Of a stretch of 33,412 nt of DNA, positions 14,351-22,420 are shown one piece after another. Below the pieces are notes generated by a model. That model ran no database searches. It had not been told where the DNA came from and was given only the letters and a program-made list of their open reading frames with translations. The position numbers were made by a program, and so were the translations under genes. The stretch comes from Chloroflexota bacterium (GTDB taxonomy: Bacteria > Chloroflexota > Anaerolineae > CG2-30-64-16): contig JAPLHB010000223.1 in NCBI GenBank assembly GCA_026389845.1, forward strand, positions 1 to 33,412, given 5' to 3'. The stretch's first letter is position 1. Each line of letters opens with the position of its first letter.

Positions 14351-17300
14351 TTACTCAGACCAGGGATTGGTCCAGGTGCGATCCACGTTCTCGACGTCCG
14401 GGTCCGGCACGTCCGGCGAGACGGTGATGGAGAGAGGCCACGTGGCCTCAGTTTCCTCCGCCGGCGTGTTGGTCACGGCCGCAACCTCGGCCGCCGCAGT
14501 CGCCGCGGCTACGTTGGTGGTGTTGAACTGCAATCGGCCTTCGATCGCAGGCGAGATCGGCGCAGTCTGCGCCTTCATGTAGTCAATCACCGCATCGCGC
14601 ACGTAGTACTGCGTGTCGTTGACGGTCTGGCTCAGCGGCCAGAGGCTCACGCCGCCGTTGTTGAAGTTGCACGATCCGGCCGCCAGGTAGTTGACGGTCG
14701 AGACGTTGTAGTACTTCGCCGCGTCGGCGAAGTCAACCGGCACGCCGTTGATGTTCAGCGAGATCACGTTGTTGCCGTCTGGCAGCACCGGATAGGCGTC
14801 CCGATACGTGATCTGGTTGTTCTTGTTGGTGTCCAACATGCAGGTGGTGTAGTACGAGTAGCCGCCGTAGCCGGAGACGTACTTGTAGTAGTAGTAGTTG
14901 CGGTACCCGCGTTCGAGAACGGCCTTGAGCTGCGGGCCGTTCATGCTCAGCATGAGCAGCGAATTCTCGTACGGCATGAGGGTGAACATATCCTGCACTG
15001 CCAGCGTGGTCGGGTTCGCCGGGGTCGCGTTGCTGGCGACCTTTTGGTTGGTCATAGCGCCCGACAGATGGAAGTCGGGCACGATCCCGTGCTGCTTCAA
15101 CTCGAAGACCGAGGCATCGGCTTGGAGGTTCGCGCCGTTGGTCTCCTGGGTAAAGGCCTTCAAGGCGTCAATCGGCGCGGTTGTCTGGCCGATGACGGTC
15201 TGCGTGTAGGTGGTCAGGGCGGCGATGTACGGATCCACGATCGCCTTGATCGCGGGGTCTTCCGGTATGGTCGTGGTGACAGGCACGTAACGCCCGGCGC
15301 GCGACACGACCTGCCAGCCGCCGCCCGCGGTGGGCAGCATGCCCAGAACCATCTCACCCAGGTAGTTGTTGTAACGGTAGGCCTGGCTGATCAACACCGG
15401 GGTGCCGTCCGGCGCACCCACGAAGGCCGGCAGATATAGGTAGTCGCCGGAGGAGTCGGTCTGCTTGCTGGGATCCGTGTGGCTGTGGCTGCCCACGATC
15501 ACGTCAATGCCGGTGGTCTGCGCGGCCAGGTTGGTGTCCACCTTGGTGTCCACCTCGACGCTCTTCGGATTGGAGGTGAACCCGATGTGGGTCAGCGCGA
15601 TCACTGCGTCGTTGGCGGCCGCCAGTTGAGGCGCCAGCCTTTGCGCCGTTGCGATAGGATCGGTGAAGGTCAGGCCGGGGATGTTACTCGGCAGCTCGTA
15701 GTTCGGCACACGATGGTTGCCGATGCCCAGGATCGCCACCTTGATCTGTTTGTTGAAGGATGGCGCGGGCAGCGTCACGCTGACGGAGGGCTTGACCGGC
15801 ACCGCCGCGATGCCGTACCGTCCGTCATCCGTCAGGTTGGCCTGCAGCACCGGGGCCTGCGATTGCTTCATCACGCTCTGGAAGACCTGGCTGCCGAAGT
15901 TGAACTCGTGGTTGCCCAGGGTCCAGGCATCGTACTTCAGGGCGTTCATCACGGCCATCATCGGATGGGTCTGGAGCGCGGCTGGCAGCGCAGTGCCGTC
16001 GGCCCCGAAGCCCGTGGGCGCCGTCTTGTAGTAGTACATCATGGCGTCGCCCTGGATCTGATCGCCGCCGTTGAGCAGCAGGGTACGGGTAGGGTTGTGC
16101 GCCCGTTCCTGTTTGATCAGGGTAGCCAGTTGGGTGAAACCGACGTACCGGCCCAAGTACAGATTGCCGTGGGAGTCGTTGTGGTGCAAGATGTTGATTG
16201 GGACGATGGGCCCGGCGGTCGCCGTGCCGTTGCGGGCGATGCGCCGGTCGAGGGTGCCGCTGTAGGGGGTGTCGGCGGTGTAAGCCCGCATCACCCAGCG
16301 CTCGACACTGTCCAACATGTCGCCCCAGTACGAAGTGTTCTTGATGTACTTGAACCCATTGAATCCGTCCCCACCAGCCGGGGCCAGGAACTCGTTGGTG
16401 GCGATGCGGTAGGTCCGGCTGACGTTCAGCTCTTCCCAGTGGCCGTTGATCCGGTTCTTGACCTGGACGTTATAGGCGCCCCAGGCCCAGGGTTGCGGGC
16501 CGGGCTTCGCGTCGGTGTAGTTGTAGAAGATGTAGCGCACGCCCGATACCTGCAGTGCGCCCTTGTAGAGCGTGGCGCTCTGATTCAGCAGATCCAGGAT
16601 CTGGGCGCCGGTCAGATCGCCGACGATCGTGGCATTCCCGAACGGCAGGACGCCGTACAACAGTCCATGGGTCAGCGTGAAGGGATTCGTCGTGGCGGTG
16701 ATGTCCGCGCGCAGACCGCCGGCGTTGTTGAACACCATGTCCACGTCGTTAATCGCCGTGGCATCGCTGTTCAGGTCGTTGTAGATGGCGTCGTTGACGA
16801 AGGAGCCCATCAGCGAGTCGCCGTTATAGTCGCGGGCGATGCTCACCGCGGTGTAGCCGACGATGCGGCTGATCTCGCTCTGGTACCAGGTGTTGCTGGC
16901 CCAGGTGGCGATGCGCGCCTTGATGACGGGATCTTCGGCTCCGGTGGTGGGAACGTTGAGCGACTGCCACGCGATCGTGACCTGGCCGGTGGCCTTGTCA
17001 ACGGTCACATCGGCGCGACCGACCTTGCGCCCAGCGTAGTATGCCTGGCCGATCGTCGTGTTGCCGACCTTGGTCGCGGCGGTCAGGTTGGTATGGCTGT
17101 GGCCGCCGATGATCAGATCGGCCGGCTTGCCCGCGGTGTTCAGCTTCGCGGCCAACGTCTTGTCGCCGTACGTTGCGATGCCGTAGCCGTAGCCGCCGTC
17201 CTCGAAGCCCAGGTGGCTCAGCACGACGATGACCTCGGCGCCGGCGGCCTTCATGGCAGCGTAGTAGTGCGCGATCGAATCGGCCGCGTCCTTGAAGCAG

Positions 17301-17911
17301 AGGCCCTCGGTGGCCGCCGCAATGGTGATAATCGGCGTTTCCAGGGTCGTCACGCCGATGATGCCCAACTTTACTTCATTGCCCGCCGCGCCCACCGTCA
17401 GCGTGGTCCACGGCTGGGCGAACGTCGGGGCCGTCCAGCCGGCGGTCGCGCAGTTGCCGGTGTCGTTGACGACGATGTTGGCCGTCACGAAAGGATACTG
17501 GGCCTGCTGCGTGCGGGCGGTCAGGGTCGGCTTGCCCCAGTCGAACTCGTGGTTGCCGAAGGTCGCGGCCTGGTAGCCCAGCGTGTTGAAGACGTCAATG
17601 GTGGATTCACCCTTGAACAGGTTCGACAGCAGGGTGCCCTGCATTTCATCGCCCGCATCGAAGAGCGCGACGTTGGCAGCGCCTTCTGCGGCGCGCACGT
17701 CGTTGATCACCTTGGCGGCGCGGGCCATGCCGGGATTGCTGCCGGCCAGCTCCAGGTTGCCGTGAAAGTCATTCGTGTGCAGAATGACGATCTTCGCGGT
17801 ACCGCTGGGTGTGGCTTGTGTTCCCTGTGCTGCCGCGGGGATGACGAACCAGCTTGTGAGCAGCACGAGGATCAATGCAAACGTCAGAACTCTGTTGGAA
17901 ACGCGAGACAT
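14351..17911 (-). CDS. Secreted tandem 5'-nucleotidase / 2',3'-cyclic phosphodiesterase
   Basis: 1186 residues from the ATG at 17911 (AAGGAGG upstream), starting with a clear signal peptide (VLTFALILVLLTSWFVIPAAAQ). Two complete metallophosphatase-plus-C-domain units follow. Unit 1: HTNDFHGN, DAGDEMQG, GNHEFDWG, GGHSHT, then a C domain with NNAGGLRAD and LPFGNATIVGDLTG. Unit 2: HHNDSHGN, NGGDQIQG, GNHEFNFG, GSHSHTD, then a C domain in which the expected NGGxIRA is replaced by LSGAMTNQ. A Tyr-rich insert and a DTNKNNQITYRD calcium-loop-like segment lie near the end. Expected role: extracellular hydrolysis of nucleotides for phosphate and nucleoside scavenging. Both metal sites look intact, while the second nucleotide-specificity site looks altered. 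No LPxTG or other cell-wall anchor is seen. Confidence 0.9.
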   Translation of the reverse strand: MSRVSNRVLTFALILVLLTSWFVIPAAAQGTQATPSGTAKIVILHTNDFHGNLELAGSNPGMARAAKVINDVRAAEGAANVALFDAGDEMQGTLLSNLFKGESTIDVFNTLGYQAATFGNHEFDWGKPTLTARTQQAQYPFVTANIVVNDTGNCATAGWTAPTFAQPWTTLTVGAAGNEVKLGIIGVTTLETPIITIAAATEGLCFKDAADSIAHYYAAMKAAGAEVIVVLSHLGFEDGGYGYGIATYGDKTLAAKLNTAGKPADLIIGGHSHTNLTAATKVGNTTIGQAYYAGRKVGRADVTVDKATGQVTIAWQSLNVPTTGAEDPVIKARIATWASNTWYQSEISRIVGYTAVSIARDYNGDSLMGSFVNDAIYNDLNSDATAINDVDMVFNNAGGLRADITATTNPFTLTHGLLYGVLPFGNATIVGDLTGAQILDLLNQSATLYKGALQVSGVRYIFYNYTDAKPGPQPWAWGAYNVQVKNRINGHWEELNVSRTYRIATNEFLAPAGGDGFNGFKYIKNTSYWGDMLDSVERWVMRAYTADTPYSGTLDRRIARNGTATAGPIVPINILHHNDSHGNLYLGRYVGFTQLATLIKQERAHNPTRTLLLNGGDQIQGDAMMYYYKTAPTGFGADGTALPAALQTHPMMAVMNALKYDAWTLGNHEFNFGSQVFQSVMKQSQAPVLQANLTDDGRYGIAAVPVKPSVSVTLPAPSFNKQIKVAILGIGNHRVPNYELPSNIPGLTFTDPIATAQRLAPQLAAANDAVIALTHIGFTSNPKSVEVDTKVDTNLAAQTTGIDVIVGSHSHTDPSKQTDSSGDYLYLPAFVGAPDGTPVLISQAYRYNNYLGEMVLGMLPTAGGGWQVVSRAGRYVPVTTTIPEDPAIKAIVDPYIAALTTYTQTVIGQTTAPIDALKAFTQETNGANLQADASVFELKQHGIVPDFHLSGAMTNQKVASNATPANPTTLAVQDMFTLMPYENSLLMLSMNGPQLKAVLERGYRNYYYYKYVSGYGGYSYYTTCMLDTNKNNQITYRDAYPVLPDGNNVISLNINGVPVDFADAAKYYNVSTVNYLAAGSCNFNNGGVSLWPLSQTVNDTQYYVRDAVIDYMKAQTAPISPAIEGRLQFNTTNVAAATAAAEVAAVTNTPAEETEATWPLSITVSPDVPDPDVENVDRTWTNPWSE

Positions 17912-17969
17912 AGCTTCCTCCTTGAAGATGTGGCCATGACGGATGTGATGACGAATGGCAGGAAAGTAC

Positions 17970-17998
17970 ATTGTATGTAAGTGTAGGGTTTCAGTTCA
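17970..17998 (-). promoter_or_regulatory. Weak promoter candidate upstream of the nucleotidase
   Basis: On the minus strand, TGAACT (17998-17993), a 17-bp spacer and TACAAT (17975-17970). The -10 is good and the -35 poor. Confidence 0.25.
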
Positions 17999-18011
17999 CC
18001 TCCTAATCGCG

Positions 18012-18102
18012 GCAAATTGCAAACAGCAAACTGCAAATTGCAAATTGCACTACCGCACTATCGCACCCTCGTACTACTGCACTACCGCACTACCGCACAA
18101 TC
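18012..18102. repeat. Heptad array joined to an octad array at the DUF1015 stop
   Basis: 18012-18046 is five 7-base units (GCAAATT, GCAAACA, GCAAACT, GCAAATT, GCAAATT). 18047-18102 is seven 8-base units of GCACTACC type. The TAG stop of the minus-strand DUF1015 gene (18092-18090) and its last codons lie inside the octad array. Confidence 0.85.
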
Positions 18103-19484
18103 CGCCGCGCTTCCATGTAGAAGCGTTTCTCCTTCGCCTCGCCCATGGAAAAGGTCTTGCGCGGCAGGGCGCCGTCCACGATCACGGTCTTGAAGAAGGC
18201 GCTCTTGGCGATGGCCGGCAGGTAGCAGCCCTGGTTGCCCGCCTGCGAGCCGAGGCACACGGTGACCTCTTCGCCGTGAACGTAGTCAATCCTGGTAAAG
18301 CCGCCCGCCTTCCCCCACGCATCCAGGAAGGTTTGCAGCGTCCCCACCGGCAGGTTGCTCGGGGGGTCGGGGACGTAGGCCACGCTGAAGCCCTGGGACG
18401 TCACCACGCCAAACGCATGCGCCCCTCCGCGTTCGGCCTGGCTGTCCACCAGGGCCACCATCGCCTGGGCCGTGGCGCACGGGACGAAGTAGCTGCGGCC
18501 GCCGTAGAATTCCTCCAGCGCCCGCACGAAATCCGCTTTGACGTCGAACAGGACGCGGTGGATCGGCTCGAATTCCAGCCCTTCGTCGTGGATGTTTTCG
18601 ATCTCCACCAGGGCGTAGCGCGCGGGATGCGCCATGCCCAGTTGTGGCTGAAGAGCATCAGCAGCGGCGGCTCCCACGCCGCCTGCGGGCATGGGAGCCT
18701 GCCCTGCTGCGTCGCTTTTGAGTTGCTCCCAGATCGCCTTGGCGGTCGCCAGCGAGTGGTTGCCGTCGCCCATGGCGAAGAGCATCACCGGGCTATCGGC
18801 CGGCAAGGCGTACCTGGCGGCGAACGCGGCCGGCTCGGCCAGCCTGCCCAGGGCGGCGAGCGCCTGCCCTTCCAAGCCTTTGTCGTTGACATAATAGCCA
18901 CTCAAGTGGCCGCTGCCCAGCATCAGGTCGAAGTCGTAGAGCCGGGGGAGGGTGCCGCGCGTCGCCACCAGCGGCTCGATGACGGTGCGGTCGGGGTCGT
19001 CAATCAGCACCAGGATGTGGGGCAGTTCCAGCGGCGCGCCCGATCGGATGCGGACGCGCGGGGGGATGCGTTCCAGGATGGTGCCTTCGCTGGCGCGGAT
19101 CAGGCTGGTGGAGCCTCGGTTGTAATCGTACTGTTCCAGATCGAGCGCCAGCATGAGGCCATGCCGCATCTTACCGCCCGCGGTCCGCTCCACCAGGACG
19201 AAACCGTCATGTTCGACGAAGAGGTCAGCCTGAAGGTAGTCCTGCATCGTCCGGCGGATGGATTGGACCCGCTGGGCTTCTTCGGGCGTTTCGAGATAAA
19301 CCTCCGGCAGGGTGATGTGATAGGTGGACGGCGCGTCGCCGACCAGATCGGCCACTGCCTGCCAGTATTCCGGCTCGGAGGTGAACTGGTCGCAGGCGAT
19401 CACGGCCCATTTGGCGAGGTCAACGCCGGGCCGGGGCAGCAGAATTCTGGGTATCTGGACGCCGATGGGGGATGTCGTCATCAT
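18090..19484 (-). CDS. DUF1015 family protein
   Basis: 464 residues matching the DUF1015 family: an N-terminal ADLVGDAPSTYHITLPE region and an internal FAMGDGNHSLATAKAIWE motif with conserved Asp, Asn and His that look like a catalytic or ligand site. The biochemical function of the family is unknown to me. These genes often sit beside serine-biosynthesis genes, as here. The ATG at 19484 is followed by another at 19481 and either may start; the ribosome site is weak. A segment around residues 262-275, encoded by 18670-18700, contains an 8-bp inverted repeat and reads as a Gly/Ala-rich insert. The gap to serA is 97 bp and is filled by an inverted hexad array. Confidence 0.85.
   Translation of the reverse strand: MMTTSPIGVQIPRILLPRPGVDLAKWAVIACDQFTSEPEYWQAVADLVGDAPSTYHITLPEVYLETPEEAQRVQSIRRTMQDYLQADLFVEHDGFVLVERTAGGKMRHGLMLALDLEQYDYNRGSTSLIRASEGTILERIPPRVRIRSGAPLELPHILVLIDDPDRTVIEPLVATRGTLPRLYDFDLMLGSGHLSGYYVNDKGLEGQALAALGRLAEPAAFAARYALPADSPVMLFAMGDGNHSLATAKAIWEQLKSDAAGQAPMPAGGVGAAAADALQPQLGMAHPARYALVEIENIHDEGLEFEPIHRVLFDVKADFVRALEEFYGGRSYFVPCATAQAMVALVDSQAERGGAHAFGVVTSQGFSVAYVPDPPSNLPVGTLQTFLDAWGKAGGFTRIDYVHGEEVTVCLGSQAGNQGCYLPAIAKSAFFKTVIVDGALPRKTFSMGEAKEKRFYMEARRIVR
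18670..18700. repeat. Palindrome inside the DUF1015 gene
   Basis: GGCTCCCA (18670-18677) and TGGGAGCC (18693-18700) are perfect inverted repeats around 15 bases. The encoded stretch (PMPAGGVGAAAAD) is low-complexity and looks like a tolerated in-frame insert. Confidence 0.5.
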
Positions 19485-19505
19485 GAGTATGCTTCGCTCG
19501 GAGTT

Positions 19506-19586
19506 AGGTCAAGGTTGAGGCTGAGGTCAAGGTCATGACTCAACCTCAACCTCAACCTCAACCTCAACCTCAGCCTTAGCCTCAGC
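19506..19586. repeat. Inverted hexanucleotide array at the serA stop
   Basis: Left arm: five AGGTCA/AGGTTG-type units (19506-19535). Right arm: eight units, five CTCAAC followed by CTCAGC, CTTAGC, CTCAGC (19539-19586). The arms are inverted around a TCATGA centre. The TGA stop of serA (19584-19582) is supplied by the last right-arm unit. Confidence 0.9.
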
Positions 19587-20493
19587 TACACCCTTCCTGG
19601 TTCACCGCGATCAAAATATCCGCCACCTCGTCGCCGATGCGCGATGTGGCTTCGTGGGTGCTGGCGCCGATGTGGGGCGAGCCGATCACCTGCGGCAACT
19701 CGAACAGCTTGCGATCGCTCAGCGGCTCATTCTCGAAGACGTCGAGCGCCGCGCCGGCCACCTTGCCGGCCCGGATCGCCTCGTACAACGCCTCTTCGTC
19801 AATCACGCCGCCGCGCGCGCAGTCCACGATCCGCACCTTGTCCTTCATCTTGCCGATCATCTCGGCGTTGATCAGGTGGTGCGACGACTCGGTGAGCGGG
19901 ATATGCAGGCTGATGAAGTCGGCCTTGGCGATCAGCTCGTCCAGCTCGACCATCTGCATGAACGGCGCAGGGCCGACCGTGCGGCTGTCGTAGCCGAGCA
20001 CGATCATGCCCAGCGCCGCCGCGCGGTTCGCCACGGCCAGACCGATCCGCCCCATGCCGATGATCCCCAAGACCTTGCCCTGAATCTCGATTCCCTCGAA
20101 CTTGGCCTTTTCCCATTGCCCCTCGCGCATGGATGCGGTGGCCTGGACGATGGGCCGCGCCAGGGCGAACAGATAGGCGATGGTCAGCTCGGCCACCGAG
20201 TGGGTGCTGGCGCCGGGGGTGTTCATGATCTTGACGCCTTTGGCCTGGGCGTAGTCCACGTCAATGTTATCCACCCCCACGCCGCCGCGCACGACAACTT
20301 TCAGCTTCTTCGCCGCATCAATCACCGGCTTGCGCACCTTGGTCCGGCTGCGCACGACCATCGCATCGTAATTCCCGATGACCTGAAGCAGCTCCTCAGG
20401 GGTGATCTTGTCTTGCACGTCCACTTCGAGACATGCCTTCCGCATCCGCTCCACCGCGCGGGGGGAGATGGAATCGCAAACGAGTACCTTCAT
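19582..20493 (-). CDS. serA: D-3-phosphoglycerate dehydrogenase (short form)
   Basis: 303 residues from the ATG at 20493, with AAGGAG eight bases upstream; the longer frame to 20607 is translated repeat. The NAD-binding Rossmann motif is GMGRIG (146-151). Catalytic residues are R227 in DCARGG, E256 in FENEP and H274 in SPHIGAST, the standard D-2-hydroxyacid dehydrogenase set. It lacks the C-terminal ACT/ASB domains of long SerA proteins, so serine feedback through ACT is not expected. Role: oxidation of 3-phosphoglycerate to 3-phosphohydroxypyruvate, the first step of serine synthesis. The adjacent aminotransferase supports this; another 2-hydroxyacid substrate is possible. Confidence 0.88.
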   Translation of the reverse strand: MKVLVCDSISPRAVERMRKACLEVDVQDKITPEELLQVIGNYDAMVVRSRTKVRKPVIDAAKKLKVVVRGGVGVDNIDVDYAQAKGVKIMNTPGASTHSVAELTIAYLFALARPIVQATASMREGQWEKAKFEGIEIQGKVLGIIGMGRIGLAVANRAAALGMIVLGYDSRTVGPAPFMQMVELDELIAKADFISLHIPLTESSHHLINAEMIGKMKDKVRIVDCARGGVIDEEALYEAIRAGKVAGAALDVFENEPLSDRKLFELPQVIGSPHIGASTHEATSRIGDEVADILIAVNQEGCS

Positions 20494-20513
20494 TGGAATC
20501 TCCTTGTGGAAGA

Positions 20514-20607
20514 GATACGAGGTATTGGGTATTAGGTATTGGAGATTTGCCTGTAACGCCAGACTCTTCCGATATGCGAACCCCAATACCCAATATCTAA
20601 TACCCAA
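20514..20607. repeat. Inverted heptad arrays between aminotransferase and serA
   Basis: Left arm of GGTATTG-type units (20514-20541) and right arm of TACCCAA-type units (20580-20607), each four heptads, inverted to each other with a 38-bp centre. The right arm ends two bases from the stop of the aminotransferase gene. The mRNA could fold into a long stem between the two cistrons. Confidence 0.88.
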
Positions 20608-20608
20608 T

Positions 20609-21691
20609 CTACAGCTTGAGAATGTCGTCTATCTGCCCGGTCAGCCACTTTACGTCGGCCAGCGTCAAATCCCCCATGTGCCCGATGCGGAAGGTCTTGC
20701 CCTTGAAGGGGCCGTAGCCGTCGGAGACCTGGGCGCCGCGCTTGCCGAGTTCCTTGTTCATGGCGCTGAAGTCGAAGCCGGTGGTGTTGGTGATGTGCGT
20801 GACGGTGGGGGAGGCGTAGGCCTCATCGCCGTAAAGAGCGAAATGCTGCTTGGCCCACGCGCGGCAGTGTTCGGCCATGGCCAGATGGCGGGCGTAGCGG
20901 TTCGCCAGCCCTTCGGCGAACATGGCGTCCATCTGCTTGTCGAGCGCGTAGAGGAAGCTGATACCGGGCGTGGCCGGGGTGTTGTATTTGACCGCGTACT
21001 TCTCGTTCTCGATGAAGTCGAAGTAGTAGCCGCGATTGGACACGGTCTTGGCGCGCGCCAGCGCGCGGGCGCTCACGGTGCAGACCGCGAAGCCCGGCGG
21101 CAGCGCAAAGCACTTCTGCGTGCCCGCGAGGATCACGTCTAGGCCCCATTCGTCGTTCTTGATCTCGACGCCGGCCATGCAGCTCACCGCGTCCACCAGG
21201 ATGATGATGTCGGGGTACTTCGCCCGCACCAGCCTGGCAATGTCGGCGATCGGGCTGATGATGCCGGTTGAGGTTTCGTTCATGGTCAGACAGAGCGTGT
21301 CGTAGGGGCGACCCTCGCGGTCGCCCTCCGCCAGCCTGGCATCCACCAGCTCAGGAGTGATCGCTTTGCCGGGCGCGACTTCCAGCGTGTCGGTCGGCAG
21401 ACCGTTGGCCTTGGAGATTTCGAACCAGCGCCGCGAGAACTCGCCGTTGAGCGTGTGCAACACCTTCACCGCGACGCAGTTGCGCACCGCGCCTTCCATC
21501 ACGCCGGTGGAGGAGGAGGTGAAGAGCATCACGCGGCCTTCGGTGTTGAGCAGCTTTTTGACCTTTTCTTCGACCGACTTGTGCAGATCGGCATAGGCAG
21601 TCGAGCGGTGGCCGATCATGGGGGTGGCCATGGCCTGCAGGATTTCCTCCCGCACTTCGGTTGGGCCAGGGATAAAGAGTTTCTTGTGCAT
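20609..21691 (-). CDS. Class V aminotransferase (serine-pyruvate/phosphoserine type)
   Basis: 360 residues from the ATG at 21691, preceded by GAAGGAGAC. PLP fold type I, class V: an N-terminal FIPGPTEV, the GHRS loop near residue 28, cofactor Asp in ILVDAVS (D167) and Schiff-base Lys in AGTQKCF (K193). Such proteins are annotated as alanine-glyoxylate or serine-pyruvate aminotransferase. Paired with SerA, it may supply the phosphoserine aminotransferase step in place of a canonical SerC. It appears to be the first gene of the operon, with a promoter at 21759-21787. A small palindrome lies inside the gene at 21306-21326. Confidence 0.87.
   Translation of the reverse strand: MHKKLFIPGPTEVREEILQAMATPMIGHRSTAYADLHKSVEEKVKKLLNTEGRVMLFTSSSTGVMEGAVRNCVAVKVLHTLNGEFSRRWFEISKANGLPTDTLEVAPGKAITPELVDARLAEGDREGRPYDTLCLTMNETSTGIISPIADIARLVRAKYPDIIILVDAVSCMAGVEIKNDEWGLDVILAGTQKCFALPPGFAVCTVSARALARAKTVSNRGYYFDFIENEKYAVKYNTPATPGISFLYALDKQMDAMFAEGLANRYARHLAMAEHCRAWAKQHFALYGDEAYASPTVTHITNTTGFDFSAMNKELGKRGAQVSDGYGPFKGKTFRIGHMGDLTLADVKWLTGQIDDILKL
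21306..21326. repeat. Palindrome inside the aminotransferase gene
   Basis: GGGCGACC (21306-21313) and GGTCGCCC (21319-21326) pair perfectly around five bases. It encodes GDREGRP (residues about 123-129), a loop that seems longer than usual for the family from memory. Confidence 0.5.
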
Positions 21692-21758
21692 TGCCACGTC
21701 TCCTTCGATGTGGTGATCTGATTCCGGCAGGACCGTCGCCGGGGATTTACGCCCCCCT

Positions 21759-21787
21759 ATCTTACACCAATCTGGTCTAGCTGGCAA
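21759..21787 (-). promoter_or_regulatory. Predicted promoter of the aminotransferase-serA operon
   Basis: On the minus strand, TTGCCA (21787-21782), a 17-bp spacer and TAAGAT (21764-21759). The -35 hexamer is the same as that of the X-Q-P operon. Transcription would start near 21752, about 60 nt before the ATG. Confidence 0.5.
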
Positions 21788-21802
21788 GATGAACGGGGGA
21801 AG

Positions 21803-21943
21803 TAACTGTTCACCGTTGGGGTAACGGACTTGTAGCATAGCCCCTTGTGGGCGCACCGCGGGCGTCAAAACGACTGTAAAAGGGGCGCGGAACGGGCACA
21901 AGGCCCTATGCTACGGCGTTCGCGGAGTAACGGTGAACAGTTA
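21803..21943. repeat. MITE-like nested inverted repeat
   Basis: A 141-bp element with perfect 15-bp terminal inverted repeats (21803-21817 and 21929-21943) and an inner inverted pair (21832-21849 and 21897-21914) matching at 16 of 18. It contains no open reading frame of note. It lies in the 729-bp gene-free region between two divergent genes. Confidence 0.75.
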
Positions 21944-22225
21944 TCGGGGGAAAGCCGCTGCCCGTAGATGGCTTCAGGGGAGATGGCGCTCCTGGGACTT
22001 ACGGGCTATTCTCTCTTGGCGATCGGTAGTGTAGAATTGCCGCACATTATGATGGAGAACCGGACGCGCGGGGCAGGAGGCAGCCGACCGTTAGCCGCTG
22101 TCGTAGTTCGACAAGTCGTGGTAGAATGGCGTCGCGTAGGACGCCAGACAAGCGGTGTACAGAACGCGCTCGAAGCCGGGCCCAACGCATTTTCGCAATG
22201 GAGCAAAACTCGCTATCTGTTCGTT

Positions 22226-22349
22226 GTCATTCTGAGCGGGTTAACCCCTAACCTTCGACAACGGCGAGCATCCAGCGAAGAATCCGTTCGCGGCGCTCAG
22301 ACAGGTGTACGTGCGGCCACGGATTCTTCGCTGGTGTCATGTCGTAACG
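22226..22349 (+). repeat. Dispersed repeat, copy 2, with inverted partner arm
   Basis: 22226-22285 aligns along its length with the reverse complement of 49-108. A perfect 15-bp inverted repeat (22272-22286 with 22320-22334) joins it to a second arm, 22321-22349, that matches 49-77 at 26 of 29 positions. The rest of 21944-22420 shows no gene or confident promoter. Confidence 0.75.
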
Positions 22350-22420
22350 CGAATTCAGGGACAGAGCTCGGTAGCGACTTTTGCGCTATTGCGCATTTTC
22401 ATTCATCTGAAAGGTGATTT

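Noticed and set aside
15479..17980. 833-codon open frame on the plus strand opposite the nucleotidase
   Set aside because: It is the high-GC shadow of the minus-strand gene, whose product has complete metallophosphatase motifs and a signal peptide; the shadow product has no recognisable domain.
18012..18102. CRISPR-like array
   Set aside because: Units are 7-8 bases with no spacers, and there are no cas genes; these are simple tandem repeats.
20494..20607. N-terminal extension of SerA
   Set aside because: It is translated inverted heptad repeat; AAGGAG and the canonical MKVLVCD start are at 20493.
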